A DNA stretch of 64,000 nt, from assembly GCF_011075055.1 (NCBI RefSeq), contig NC_058151.1:14699800-14763799 (forward strand), given 5' to 3'. This document shows, piece after piece, positions 26,221 to 38,942 of this stretch. The DNA comes from Mangifera indica (lineage: Eukaryota > Streptophyta > Magnoliopsida > Sapindales > Anacardiaceae). The position numbers and the translations under genes are program-made. The first letter of the stretch is position 1; every line of letters starts with the position of its first letter. The notes under the pieces are model-generated. The model worked only from the letters and a program-made list of their open reading frames with translations, did no database searches and was not told where the DNA came from.

Positions 26221-26550
26221 ACGCACTGAATCTGACATCCACATCATTAACTCGAAACCATAACTCTTCTGGCAAAGTCACCTTATTTACCGCTCGAAGG
26301 ATAAAAAAATGTATTAGAACCCCACTAAATCGACTATCCTTCAAGTCCAAGAAGTGTATGAAACAGTTACGTCGAAAAATTTGTAATTGCCTCTCTGTGA
26401 ATAGTTTTTTTATCACAGCTCCCACATCTCTATATCTACGTGTAGTAACTTGAACCTTAAAGTATTTTTTAGGAGGAAATCGCATTTCATCTTTGCCTTC
26501 ATCCCTTTTTCCTCTTTTGTCCAGCTCCCTGTATGAAAATTAAATTATAA
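26215..26550 (-). pseudogene. DUF1985 / Ulp1-type gene fragment carried in antisense by the MULE
   Basis: On the minus strand, PKKYFKVQVTTRRYRDVGAV, FRRNCFIHFLDLKDSRFSGV and LPEELWFRVNDVDVRFSAYEF match the plant DUF1985 pattern (FLDL...FSG..., ELWF.V....RFS..EF). This domain usually precedes a Ulp1-like cysteine protease domain in MULE-associated genes. A possible splice acceptor (TTTTCATACAG) precedes GAG CTG GAC near 26530. The similarity ends at YEF, at the junction with the transposase fragment, so the protease part is absent. Confidence 0.7.
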
Positions 26551-26807
26551 TTATAATAAATTTATATCAAATTTATATTATAAAATATTCAATTATATAC
26601 ATAATGGCCTTATTTGAAAAAACAGATATCAAATTCGAATTCTACACGTCAAAAAACTTTAAGATGGATAAAATTTCAATTTTCCCCTCATATGGAAAAT
26701 ATCAAACAAGCCCTAAAATTATATATAATCACATTCTGCCCCCTAATTCCAACCACACTAAATTGCATGACGGATAACTCTGAAAAACCGCATTTTGCCC
26801 CCACCAC

Positions 26808-27076
26808 GTGAATTCGCATGTCAACCATATGAATTCGTGCGTCAACCACACGAATTCGAGGGGTTGACTGTAATTTCGCGTGTCAACCAACTTTTCCAAT
26901 TTATACTCTGCCCCAACACATGATGAAAAAACGTATTTTCACCCCCAACCACATGATATCGTGTAGTCCACAAAGTTTGAAAAGTGTAAAAAAACACCCC
27001 GTCTTAAACAATTCTCACCACACGAATTCGTGTGGTCACTACGCCATTCGCGTGGTGACTGCCGAATTCGTGTGGC
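26808..27076. repeat. GAATTCG-rich array inside the MULE
   Basis: At least five copies of GAATTCG, several inside CACACGAATTCGTGTGG-like palindromes and alternating with GTCAACCA/GTGGTCAC words. Spacing is irregular, so this is a clustered motif rather than a clean tandem array. Confidence 0.6.
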
Positions 27077-27557
27077 CACATTTCACCTCCCAAACTTCGT
27101 TTTTCAAACTCCATTTCAACAACAATCAACTCTACACCTAATCTAACACAAAAGCCCTAAGATAATTTATCAAAATAACCAAAAAATCAAGCATTTTCTT
27201 CCAAAATTTCAAATCGAAACCCTAACGCTAAACACCCAAATTTCACGTCAAATCACTCAAATCGTGGACCGAAATGCATAAAGAGATGACGTTGTTTTAT
27301 CAACCTTTTTGTCCATCTTCGTGGCCGGAAACGTCACAAAAATCGCCATATGAAATTGGAGTTATTGAGTGCGCGAAAACGCGAATTCAAAATTTATGTT
27401 TTCGTGTGTTTAACGATGATGCGCGTGGTTATGACCAATTTTGATTGGAGGGGCACTTTTGTCTCTTCACAATTTTGGGGCAGTTTTGTTTAATGGTAAA
27501 ATGCATGGGTAATTTCGTTTTGCCCCCTTATCTTTGGGGCAATTATTTTAATTTCCC

Positions 27558-27566
27558 TTGGATTTA
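27558..27566. repeat. Target site duplication, right copy
   Basis: TTGGATTTA, perfect copy of 24221-24229. Confidence 0.9.
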
Positions 27567-28006
27567 AGTTGGTTCAACTCAAACTTGAGTTGGACATACC
27601 TAATTTTAATTCGGCTCGTTCGAGTTCAACATCGAGCTGAACTCAACTCGACTCTGATATGATCCACCTAAACACTTGATTTTATAAATTTTTCTGATTG
27701 CAAGATTGTTGTCATAATTATTATAAAATTTAAAGATATTGGATCTAATTGAGAAAAATCTTACACAAGTCACAAAGTTGCAGTTATAGGGTGATGATCT
27801 ATAATTCTCAAACTATTGGGGTTTCACAAATGTTGGAAAATATTAGGGTCGGTTAAAAATTTAACCCGGCATGAAATTCTAAGGCCCAAATTGTTGTTAC
27901 CGAAAGGATGAATCCAGTCCGGTCCAGTCCAGCGCTTGAAAATAACAGACAAGTAAACAGAGTAGAGAAGACGAGAGAAGAGATCGTACAGAGAGAGCGA
28001 AAGAGA

Positions 28007-31000
28007 ATGGGGACGGTGGGATTGGCGCCTGGGCTATCTCGTAAGCTGAAGAAAGTATTGGAATCAAGAACAGAAACACCAGATCTATTGGCTTCTCTCA
28101 AAACACTCTCAACTTTCTACACTGATAACACTCCACAGACTCGTCGCAACCTCAGATCCACTATTGAAAAGCGCTCTCTTTCCATCAATCTCGATTTTCT
28201 TCAAGCCTCTCATGCTGCTCAACAAGCTTTGGATCGCGTCGAGGAGGAGGTTAATGAGCTTGCTCAGTGCTGTGATAGGTCTCATTCGGTTTACTTATTA
28301 TCATTTCATTTTCTAGCTTAAGACATAATTATTTAAAAAAATTCTCATTGAGATCGAATTTTATTATATTTCACTTGTTTGAAACCTAATTAGTTTTGGT
28401 TAGTTCGAACCTAATTACAGGATCTGAAGATCCCCATTGTATGATTTACCAATTAGGAGGGTTTTGTTTGGTGAGAAAATGATGGAAAATGAAAGAAATT
28501 CTGAAAAAAGGAAACACACTCAGAGAGTACAGGGGGAATTGGGAGAATTCTAAGAAATTGGAAATACTTAGCACTTTTTGTGTTAATTGCTGTCATGCAT
28601 TCTTACTTATTTGCCAAATATTGTTCCTTGTTCATCTTGAATTATTGTATAGCAACAATGATGTTCAATAAATCTCGTACTTGGCAGGATTGAAAAGGCC
28701 CTGAGCAGTTGTAATGCTACCACTGGGAACATCATTGAAACTACGGAGATACTCAAACGAGAGCTTGAAGTTAATACACAAAGACAAGAGATTGTTTCTT
28801 GCTTTCTTCGTGATTATCAACTGTCTAATGACGAGGTTTGTGTTTAAGCCTTTACTTTTGAATTAATATATTCTATTGTTCCATTACAGTCCAAATTCAA
28901 ATCAAATTACTGTATTCATATTCGTCTGTAGATAACTGCACTGAGGGATGAGGACCTAAATGAAAATTTCTTCGAGGCACTTTCTCATGTTCAAGAAATT
29001 CATGCCAACTGCAAAGTACTTCTTAGGACTCATCATCAGGTAAAATCTCTAATTCTTTCTCTTTCCTATATAGTAATTGTCTGAAAAGTGAGGGTATATG
29101 CAGTTTTGTGTTGCAAAACTGTTACGTAACTAAAAGTAAAAAATTAAATTTTGTATTTTGAAGGTTTTTAATTTGTTTAGTTCCGTGTTTCATAAATTGT
29201 TTTCTGAAACAAGAAAACATTGAAATCTGTTTCATTATGGAGGAACAAAACAAAAAGTCCCGTTTTCCTCTTCAAATCATAATTTTATAATTCAAACTCT
29301 AAAACCTGTTAAGTGGTTTTTCAAATTCAACACTAGTTTTTTGAGAATGAATTTATATTTTTTAAATCCCATTTAATATCACCATAACCAAATGGGTTTT
29401 TAATGTGTTTTGGATTTGGAAGTTAGAAAATAGATCTGCAAAACAATCATGTATAACTCCTAAGTGATTTTAGAAGTTAGATGTGTACAAAAGAGATTAT
29501 GGTTTGAGATTGTTAGATTATTATAAGACATTTATTTGATTGTGAAAACTTGAAGAATCAGTTACTGAGAATTGTGATGTGAAAGATTTTTACAATATTG
29601 CTGTTACACAACTGAAGATGCTGGGGTTTGAATAATTTAATTTCTTTAGATGGTTGATGATGGTATATCCCTCTTGGAGTCTGAGATGATGTTACTTTGG
29701 ATGCCTATTTTCTTGGAAGGATCAATGCTTGACTTTGATAATTTTTAGTTGGAACCATTAAAATTCTTGGTTGTTGAAATATTAAGTGCTTTTCTGCTTG
29801 TATTGGTATTGTGTTGGTTCTATTTACAATAATGTTATTTTGTATGTGCATTCATCGTCGTTACCATTTAAATTCCTTGCTTTGAATAATTGACAAGCAT
29901 TATCATTCACTTGAAGAGTCCTCACAGCGTGCAGGTTTGGAGCTGATGGATATGATGGCTGTGTACCAAGAAGGAGCCTATGAGCGCCTATGCAGGTGAG
30001 GCCTACTATGTGATGATTAGAGGAGTTTCTTTGGTGAATTAAAGTTCCATCTTCTTTTTTATTGGCTTTAAATATTTGGTTTATGTACTATCCTAATAAA
30101 CACACTGAGATCTTATCTAAAACTTTTTGGTTTCATGCTTTATTGATGCTGGTAGATTTAGTTAACAAAATAGAGGAATTTATTTTCATGCAACTATTTA
30201 TGTGCATGATTCATAGATATTTGTAATACTTCCTTTTACAAATCTTTGCAAATAGCTTATTGATATACAGTGATTCATAAACTTTTAATGTATTTTTTCT
30301 TCTGGAGAGAAAGGAAAATACTGTTCGTCTCTTTAATTCGGTCTTTTTTTATTCATAATTTTGTTGCTTGGATGGTGTCTAAACAGGTTAAATAATAATA
30401 TATCTTCTTTCTTCCTTCCAGGTGGGTTCAGGCTGAATGTAGGAAATTGGGTGACACTGAGAATCCTGAAGTTGGTGAGCTTTTAAAAACAGCAGTTTGC
30501 TGCCTCAAGGAAAGGCCTGTCCTTTTCAAGTATTGTGCAGAAGAGGTGAATCTATTCTAATCTAAGGCTTAACGATTCATATCTGAAGCTTGGTACATGC
30601 TTGGTGGTTATAGGAGTTTGTCATAAGAGTATTGCTTCACTGCCTGTACAGGTAGCAAATATGAGGCATAATGCATTGTTTAGAAGATTTATAAGTGCTC
30701 TTACACGTGGAGGACCTGGTGGATTGCCAAGACCAATTGAAGTGCATGCTCATGATCCCTTACGATATGTGGGAGACATGCTTGGATGGCTACATCAGGT
30801 GGGACACAGAGACCTTTTTAAGTTGCATTTTATATCTATTATTTTGATAATGCTGAGTTCCTTTGGACATTTAATTAATTTTTTGATTATTTCTATTGGT
30901 TTTAATGTAGGCTTTGGCATCTGAACGGGAGCTCATCCTTGGATTACTTGATCCAGATGTGGCAGTAGATACTGGAGTTACGGCTAGCCAATTCTCTAAG

Positions 31001-32909
31001 AACCTGGAGAATGATTCTGGAAAGACTAATTCAGATCTGACATTTGTACTGGATAGAATCTTTGAAGGAGTTTGCCGGCCATTCAAAGTGAGAGTTGAAC
31101 AAGTTTTGCAGTCGCAACCTAGTCTTATAATTTCTTATAAACTCAGTAATATCTTGGAGTTTTATAGCTACACAGTGAGTTGAGCTCTATCCCTCTTTTG
31201 GTATTTCCAGTTGTTTTGTATGCTGTCTCACATTTAACCTTTTGTTTTGTTGTGTAGATATCAGATTTACTTGGGAGAGAGACTTCTCTCTGTAATACAC
31301 TCTGGGTGCTCAAGGATGCTGCCCAAAAGACATTTTTTGACATATTGAAAAGCCGAGGAGAAAAACTTTTGCGGTATCCACCCCTTGTAGCTGTTGATCT
31401 TTCTCCACCACCAGCTGTGAGGGAAGGAGTCTCTGTACTGCTGGAAATAATTGAGACCCATAACAGTATGATGGTTCCCCCTTCTGGAAAAAAATCTGAT
31501 TTTGATCTGGTGATATCTGCTTTACTTGATCCTATCATCCAGGTGTGTCCTAGTTTGATGTTAGTAATGTAAAATGCACTGTGTTGTGGAATAACTTCTT
31601 GCCTTAGTTTTTGTTGTATGATTGAACATATAAAATTTGGAGGAAGAAGTTATCATTGCAAGCCTTTTATATTTAAGCTCTAGTTAAACTCAGGTTAAAT
31701 TATTCAAGTCCACGTCAAGCTTGATTCAGGTTTTAAACAATACTAGTGTTTACCATGTTAAGGATGACAATAGTTTTATGTTTCTTAATTTAACATATGA
31801 TATTTAAGTCATTATTTGGAATTGTTGCAGATGTGTGAACAAGCAGCAGAGGCACACAAATCCAAGGGAGCTGGACATTCATCAAGAAGAAGTAGAATGA
31901 GTTCTGACTCAAGCCAAATTAATAAATCCTCGGTTGATGCAATCTTATCCAGTAGCAGTTCCACCTTGTCCACACAGGTTTCCTCTCATCTGCTCCCTTG
32001 GTTACTCTTATTTTTTTCACTTGTCAGACTTAAAAACTTATTTTCGTGCCAACTGCATAATATTGTTATCCACTGCTCAATTCGTTTATTGGTAGATGTT
32101 TCCAATACAAACATTTTAAGTTTTATGCAGAAATCTGGTATAGGTAGGGCAATGGTTCTTTTTGTTATGATCTAATGAAGTCAAATAAAGGTTTTTTATT
32201 TTCTGATACACTGGACCATCGTTTAGCTTAATCTAATCTCTCTTTTTTCTTTTTGAATTATTAGGACTACATGAAAAAATTTGTGACTTTTGAGGAATAA
32301 CAATTTATGTTTTGTTACATGTACAGACAGTTATTTTGTGCAATTTTTTTAGTTCTTGCACTCTAACCTTCTTGATAATATATGCAGAATAATGAGACTC
32401 CCTCCAAAATATTCCTCATCAACTGCTTATGTGCCATCCAACAACCATTACTTGGTCACGAGGTTGCAACTGAGTATGTGAAGAATCTCGGATCAATGAT
32501 TGAAAATCATATGCAGGCTCTTGTCGATAAAGAAGTTGATGTCATTTTAAGAAGATGTGGCTTATCAGAGAAGATGCAGCACTTCCATGGTTCTCTTAAC
32601 AAGGAGGTCAGCAGTGCAGTAGCAGGGCCCACATTGGCAGAGATAGAAGACACTTCTCCAGCATCACTTGCAGAGTGTTTAAAGGTATTCTTTGGGCTTA
32701 TTTTGGGAAGCGATAGTTCTCTGCCAGAATTTGAGCCGATGCAGGTTCCAAAATTGCGTTCTGAAGCCTGTATCAAGGTGGCCAGGTCACTGGCTGAAGC
32801 TTATGAACTAATTTACAAGGCTATTATGGCTCCCGAGAACGGATACCCAGATCCAAAGTCGCTAGCAAGGCATCCTCCACATCAAATAAGGACTATTTTA
32901 GGGATATAA
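28007..32909 (+). CDS. COG6: Conserved oligomeric Golgi complex subunit 6
   Basis: Subunit of the lobe B part of the COG tether, which captures vesicles recycling to the Golgi. Ten exons: 28007-28278, 28688-28835, 28932-29039, 29928-29995, 30422-30545, 30652-30798, 30911-31174, 31258-31542, 31831-31977 and 32388-32909. All have GT-AG joins and add to 694 residues (Arabidopsis is about 680). The start is [20 protein letters not shown]. Heptad-like stretches ([20 protein letters not shown]) form the N-terminal coiled-coil region. The conserved core includes [20 protein letters not shown] and [20 protein letters not shown]. The C-terminus is [12 protein letters not shown]. An in-frame ATG at 27908 would add 33 residues, but the downstream ATG fits the family better. 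No lesions seen. Confidence 0.95.
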
Positions 32910-33964
32910 AGTTTTAATCTTCTTTTGGAGCCTCAAGAGTCAATACCGTTTCTTTTTGTAATGAATAATAATGTCTTCTACAAAGGTTTAAAGGGGTATT
33001 CGTTGATGGCTTGTAGATGAATTGCTTTTATAGTGTGGTATAATGAAAGAGGAAATTATGTAATTTGGTTTGTGAGATTTGAATTTTATTTTGTGATGGA
33101 AGAATGGCTCTATCATTCCACTTTCTTGATTCTTCCACTTTTCTTACACTTTACTACCTTTTGTAACCCTTTGCAACATCAGTCCTTTTTTAAACCACCA
33201 CTAGTGTTATGGCTTTGAAGCTAATGGTGGTGAGTCACACTAGTTAAGCTTGCTCATCTGATTCAAATGGTTTTGGAAAAAGGAAAGAAACTCAGAAGCA
33301 TTCATGATTCAACAACCCAAAGCTGTTATCACCATTTGTTTTTGTCATCGTCAAACCTAACCTCCTACAATCCACTCCACGATACTAACAATCTAAAACT
33401 ATTACAACCATTTGTCGTCGTCGTTGTTTAATCGAATCCTCTAAAATCCACTTCCATGAAACCCAACGATCCAAAATCATTAACATCATGCAACCATCTC
33501 ATTACTAGGAGCCCCCACCACTTCTCCACCATTAACATCACCACAACAATTTCAACACCACACCTCCCTATTGTGAAAGAAAAGGTGAAACAAAACTTTC
33601 GACGATCTGGCCAAATTGTGCCTCCATGGCGTTGCGAAATGACGAAGGTGAGAGTATAATTGGGAGTAATATAAAATTTAACTTTCTTACACGTGTGTCA
33701 GGATGATTTTTCGTGTGTTAGAGTTTTGGCATGAGCATGACATGATTAACAATATTATTAAGAATAATTTAATCGAATTTAATTACCAATCTACCAAACG
33801 AATCTAGGTGTAGACTTCGGGTGAGACCGGCCAGAACAGGACAGAAACAGCGACCATACAACGGAGAAGGATTAGCAGATAATATCTTAAATTTTACACA
33901 AGACAAATTAACCAACTACTACCTATTACCCACCAAGCGAAACCCTTCTCAAGGACAAGATTCC
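32910..33964. other. COG6 3' flank and WAT1 upstream region
   Basis: AATAATAATG/AATGAA words near 32960 may serve as polyadenylation signals for COG6. The 67-codon frame at 33456-33659 is Thr/Pro/His-rich with no known domain. The WAT1 leader (33810-33964) is open in the coding frame but starts poorly. Confidence 0.4.
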
Positions 33965-36900
33965 ATGGCTGCTACTGCTGCTGTAATTCCCTCAACTGAG
34001 AAAGATACATGGAGAGCTCATGGCGCCATGGTTCTCGTTCAGTTGTTCTACGGAGGTTATCATGTTATCACCAAAGTTGCCCTCAATGTTGGAGTCAACC
34101 AGCTCGTCTTTTGTGTCTTTCGTGATCTTCTTGCTCTCGTCATTCTTGCTCCCGTCGCCTATGTTCGTGAAAAGTATGGTCCTTTTTCTTCATCTTCGTT
34201 TTTTCTTTTTGTTTATAATTTTTAATCTTCATATATTGTTCTAATTGTAGCCCATATCCTTTTGTCTTCAATTTTCCGTTATTTATTTATTTGTAAAGTT
34301 TGACTTACAAGTAATCGTTGTCTGGATTTCGATTTCTAGCTAAGATTCATATTGTTTAGAGTACCCAACAATAATAGTGCGAGTTCGTTACATTAATTGC
34401 CTGCTAAATCTATCTCTTCGATTGCATTAATATTCCATTATGGATGAAATTTTAAATTTTGATACCCAATTGCAGTATGTTATGGCTTCAATTGTTTGCG
34501 AAGTATCAACTTTGATCGCATTTTTTAGTTGCTTTAATATGTGGTTTAGTAAATGTATTTTGTGGTTCCATGCTTAAAGATTCAGAAAATTAGAACGAAT
34601 TTACAGCCTGCAACTGTGTACAGTGAGCATCCTATTTCTTGTTCATGTCTCTTTCCTATATTGTATCCTTGTTTAGATTTAGTTGTATGAATAGATTGCA
34701 ACTTTATTTCAGCTAACATGTTATTCTTTATGATATATGAAGTCAGTAACTTTAAATGTTTTTTTCTTTTTTCTCTTTGTAGAAGGATCCGTCAACCTAT
34801 GACTAGACGCTTCCTCTTGTCATTCTTTTTTCTTGGGTTGACAGGGTAAGCTCTGCTTTGTTAAACTCATTCTTGTTGGATTGTTCATGGCTGATCTATC
34901 CAGTTCTGTGGCTAATTGATATCTTTAATCAGGATATTTGGGAACCAGCTTTTGTTTCTTATTGGTCTTAGCTACACCAATCCTACTTATGCTGCTGCTA
35001 TACAACCTGCAATTCCTGTGTTCACGTTTCTCTTTACTGTGATGATGGGGTGAGTGACAAATTCTGCCTTATCCTGAGTTTAATTGATTTTTTGTACCCT
35101 TGTTATCTGTTTTTATGCATGTATGTTTAGTGTTGGGTGTAGCTTGTTCAATATTATGTATGAACTTATTCATGCAGTACAGAAAGAGTAAATTTGCTCA
35201 AAACAGAAGGCCAAGCAAAGGTTGGCGGTACTCTCATCTGTGTTTCTGGTGCCATATTAATGGTTCTATTCCGTGGTCCAGCTTTGTTTGGAAATAAAAA
35301 CCAAGAATTCGTAGTGCAAAGTGAAATAATTGCAAGGGGTCAACCAGAGCCTGCTGGATGGTTCATGTCCAGCTTTTTGGAGATTGGATTTGGTCAGTGG
35401 AACCTTGGAGTTTTATGCTTAATAGGGAACTGTATGTGCATGGCTGCATTTCTAGCTATTCAGGTACTGGATTATATAGTTATTTTGACAATTGAAACTT
35501 CACTGCTGAATTAAAAAACACAAGTGAGATGAGCATTATTTTTAATCCTTGAGAGCCTTAGATGATGCGTCTGCTATCTTGTTTTCAATCTTGCAATGGC
35601 TTTGCTTTAGCAACATCTTCATAAGAACTTAGCTTAAATTCATGAAACTTTTCCATCTGATTTGTGCATACTATGTTGTAACAGATGTAAGGGTTCAGAT
35701 ATGGCATATGAAAAGATTGAGAATAGAAAGCATGATTGATCATAAAATAGCATATCTGTGTAGGGGGGGTTCAATGTAGGTGTTACACCATTCCAAGATT
35801 TGATGGTAGTTTGAATGCTGAGCTCTGTCTGAGTATTGAACTTACCTAGACCAAAAAAAAAAAAAAAACTTGGGAGGGTAACTATTAGAGTACGTAGGGA
35901 ATTGTGATTGGTGAATAGCACAAAACTTTGAATTTTTAATGATTTATTGAGTTTTGGTTGAATATCAAATTTTTAAGTCTAAGCGTGTTCAAGAAAGAAA
36001 ATACTGGGATATCCCCTTTGTCATAGATCAGTCCTGTATGTATGGGATAATGTTGACAGCCTAATAAAACTGAGGACTTATTGCAATTGCTTCAAGAGCC
36101 TTCAATAGATTACTCCAGAAGCTGATTGCCTTAGTATTTCTTGTAGCTTAACTTTGAATTTATTACTTTATACTTAATGGTCTATCTCCTTGTAGATTAT
36201 ATTCTTCTGATCTATTATTGCTATGAAAAAAAATTTCAGGCTCCACTTTTAAAGAAATATCCAGCCAGCCTATCTGTTACAGCATATTCATATGTTTTTG
36301 GTGCTGCTTTGATGGTAATAACGGCATTCTTTATGACCAATGAATCAACAGAGTGGAGTTTGACAGAGTCTGAATTGTTTGCAGTCGTCTATGCAGTAAG
36401 TTTCAGATTAAAGTTACATTTACCTTGTTTCTTAACTTAATGCCGTTTTTATTCGTTATAATTTCATTTGAGAAGTTGTTTAATTGTAACTGTCGAGTTT
36501 TTGGGTGTATGTGTAACAACGCTTTTAGTGGGTTTGCATGTGATGATTCTGTTAGTAGGAGAGAAACGTCCGAACCCAAGCTTAACATATACGAACCCAA
36601 GTTAAAATATATTTAAAAAAATTTTTAAACGATGCCGCACGAACCACAAAGGAACCAAATTTGAGTGAACGAGTTTGGCGAGCTTGAGCCAAGTTTGGCT
36701 TGTCTATACGAACTTGAGCCAAACACGAACGGGTTATTCTCCAAGCTCAGCAAGCCTGAGCTAAACCCCTCCAAAAACAAGTTTCACCATGTTCGGGCTT
36801 GGTTCGGCTTGAATTGATGACATTGAAATGATCCGTCTCGATGATATTCAAGGCAGAACTATGATCTGTCTTCTTGTTTTTCCTCTTTGAGTACATATTT

Positions 36901-37790
36901 GTTTTTAAGCATGGTACTTGTGTTTACTAAATCATAAATAATGCAGAATCATAGGTGCAGCAGTTGTTTTTTCATTGTTTGGCTTAGATTTTGTCCTTAT
37001 TGAAGCTGAAATATCTAATCTAGAAGTGACAAGTTCCTTCAACCATGTTAATTTGATTTTCCAATCATAAAAAGTTTAGGATCCCATCCTTGAATATGGC
37101 CTGCCAATTGTCCAATCAGGTAATCATTGAAGCATCTGGCCAGTGAGATGATATAGAAATCATAATTTCTTTAGGTCTTTGTTATTCGCTAAATTTTGGC
37201 TGCTTGGAATAGCTTTGGTAAATATTGTAAAGGGAACCTAGTGCTTTATCAATAAAAAACAAAAATTAAGAAAAATGCTCCATGCTTTCTCAGGGAATTG
37301 TTGCATCTGCTATCAATTATGGACTCCTGACATGGTCAAATAAGATCTTGGGGCCAGCTTTGGTTGCGCTGTACAATCCACTTCAACCTGTTGCATCTGC
37401 CTTTCTGTCAAGAATTTTCCTTGGAAGCCCTATTTATCTGGGAAGGTAAAATTCCTATTACTTATTATTTTGCGCACTTTACTTCTTTGTTGACCATTGA
37501 TATTCTTTTTTATGCATCCATTTGAAAGCGAAGTTGTTTCCTTGGGTTCATATAATCAAAGCTGGCAGTGATCTTGGTGTTTTTGATTTGTGGACAGTGT
37601 TTTAGGGGGATGTCTTATTATTGCGGGCTTGTATTTGGTCACCTGGGCATCCTACAGAGAAAAACAAGCATCTCAGAGGTTAATTGCTCATGTTACTCAG
37701 CCTTCAGAACCTCTCATTCACAAAGACACATCAAGTAACAAAGCTCCTTACCAGAGAGGACACGTTTTATCTCCAAAATCAAGAGACTAG
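33965..37790 (+). CDS. WAT1-related / EamA-domain (nodulin MtN21-like) transporter
   Basis: Drug/metabolite-superfamily membrane transporter with ten helices; the founder WAT1 exports auxin from the vacuole, while the substrates of most relatives are unknown. Seven exons: 33965-34173, 34783-34845, 34933-35049, 35178-35463, 36240-36395, 37294-37445 and 37598-37790. They join in frame to 391 residues. The start [20 protein letters not shown] is followed by [20 protein letters not shown]. The first EamA repeat includes [20 protein letters not shown]. The second includes [20 protein letters not shown] and [20 protein letters not shown]. The hydrophilic tail ends SPKSRD. The closest remembered relatives are At4g19185 and At5g45370. 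Intact. Confidence 0.93.
36520..36835. repeat. Old repeat relic in WAT1 intron 5
   Basis: Dense in CGAACCCAAG, GAGCTTGAGCCAA and TTCGGCTTG words. This word family recurs in decayed plant repeats and appears in weaker form at 3720, 7290 and 27590. No ends were identified. Confidence 0.5.
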
Positions 37791-38650
37791 AGAAAACTAT
37801 GATGGGATTTGATGTAAAGTTAATTTTCTTAAAGAAAAATTACTGCTGTTGAAACAATATAACAGTTGTTGGAAGGACAGCTTGTCCAGTCTCCCTTAGA
37901 TTTGGATGTTCCATTGTTTTTTACTTATGCCGTATTCATCCTTGTCTTCTTCATAATACCAACCGATGAATATCGGTGCATATTATTTTTCTTCTTGGCA
38001 TGTCCACCCATTTGCTCTAGTAGCCTCATTAAAATCCATTGAACTATCATAATAGAATGGAGGAAAGTATGGAGGGATAGACATTGTTGGAATCATACTG
38101 AACTATTTTGGTAGGCAACAGTAATAACCTTTTTTCCTTTAAAAAATAAATCATTAAGATTATAATCGATCCGTGATGTAAGAGTAAAAGCTCAACGGAC
38201 CGATTGAAGAGAAAATCCCTTAAAAAAGAAATAGTATTGTATCGTCCCAGACCAATTATGGCAACTGGAGTTACAGATAAAGGAAAACATTTAACATAGG
38301 GAATTAGGAATTTCACAAACGGCCAAGGGGAATGGGTGGTTGACTAATTAAAAAGAGTCTGTCCCGGTCTCGACTCAGACTCAATTCACACATTTTAGTT
38401 GGATCTGATTGTTAACAAATCTCTGGGAATTTTAGATCACCCACCCACTTTTTACTGTAAGCATTCCTTCTAAACCCTAACTTTTTTCTAGGATTTTTAG
38501 TATTTACTCATTTTACGTAGATTATATATCTCAATTTACACGCAGAATGTCCTGCCCCCTGTTTGTATGATTTACCTCTTCAAAACTAACACAACCCATC
38601 TCCCAAAATCAAGTTGATTTTTTTAAAAAATAATTATTTCGTTAATTTAA

Positions 38651-38692
<42 letters not shown>

Positions 38693-38942
38693 CGGTTTTC
38701 TTAGTAGTTGGGCTTATTAGATTTCGTTCTGAAATCTTTACTTGCAGGATTTCTAAAGTGATATTTGATAATAGCTCTCTACCCACAATTCCAATAATTA
38801 TGCAAGCTTCGTTCTAACTTGCGTTGGCTCCTTCCTTTGTCAATACTATGTTGAAAGGAACCACTTAAGCTATTTCGTCTTTTCAGCCGCTCACATCAGT
38901 GTGATGTTAAATTATTGAAATTAGCATATTCTGCTGCAAGTT
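37791..38942. other. WAT1 3' flank and intergenic DNA
   Basis: Contains a (GT)n(AT)n microsatellite at 38651-38692. No gene supported. Confidence 0.5.
38651..38692. repeat. (GT)5(AT)n microsatellite
   Basis: GTGTGTGTGT followed by about 16 AT units. Confidence 0.95.

Larger units (their letters stand above)
24230..27557. mobile_element. Mutator-like element (MULE), 3.33 kb, non-autonomous
   Basis: The termini are inverted: left GGGAAATTAAAATAATT (24230-24246) and right AATTATTTTAATTTCCC (27541-27557). Imperfect pairing extends about 50 bp inward through GGGGCAA and AAATTTA/ATTACCCA words. A perfect 9-bp duplication flanks it (24221-24229 and 27558-27566). Inside are the 5' part of a MuDR-type transposase gene (plus) and an antisense DUF1985 fragment (minus). 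There are also internal direct repeats and GAATTCG-rich DNA. No catalytic transposase domain is present, so it would depend on a partner for movement. The intact duplication suggests fairly recent insertion, into an older TTCAACTC-rich repeat. Confidence 0.9.

Noticed and set aside
26079..26453. 124-codon plus-strand frame
   Set aside because: Crosses the transposase/DUF1985 junction in a third frame; the real similarities are in the other frames.
24230..27557. Idea that the 24-27.5 kb block is an LTR retrotransposon
   Set aside because: The ends are inverted, not direct, repeats, and the flanking duplication is 9 bp; the coding remnants are MuDR-type.
31143..31538. 131-codon minus-strand frame
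   Set aside because: Antisense to COG6 exon 8.
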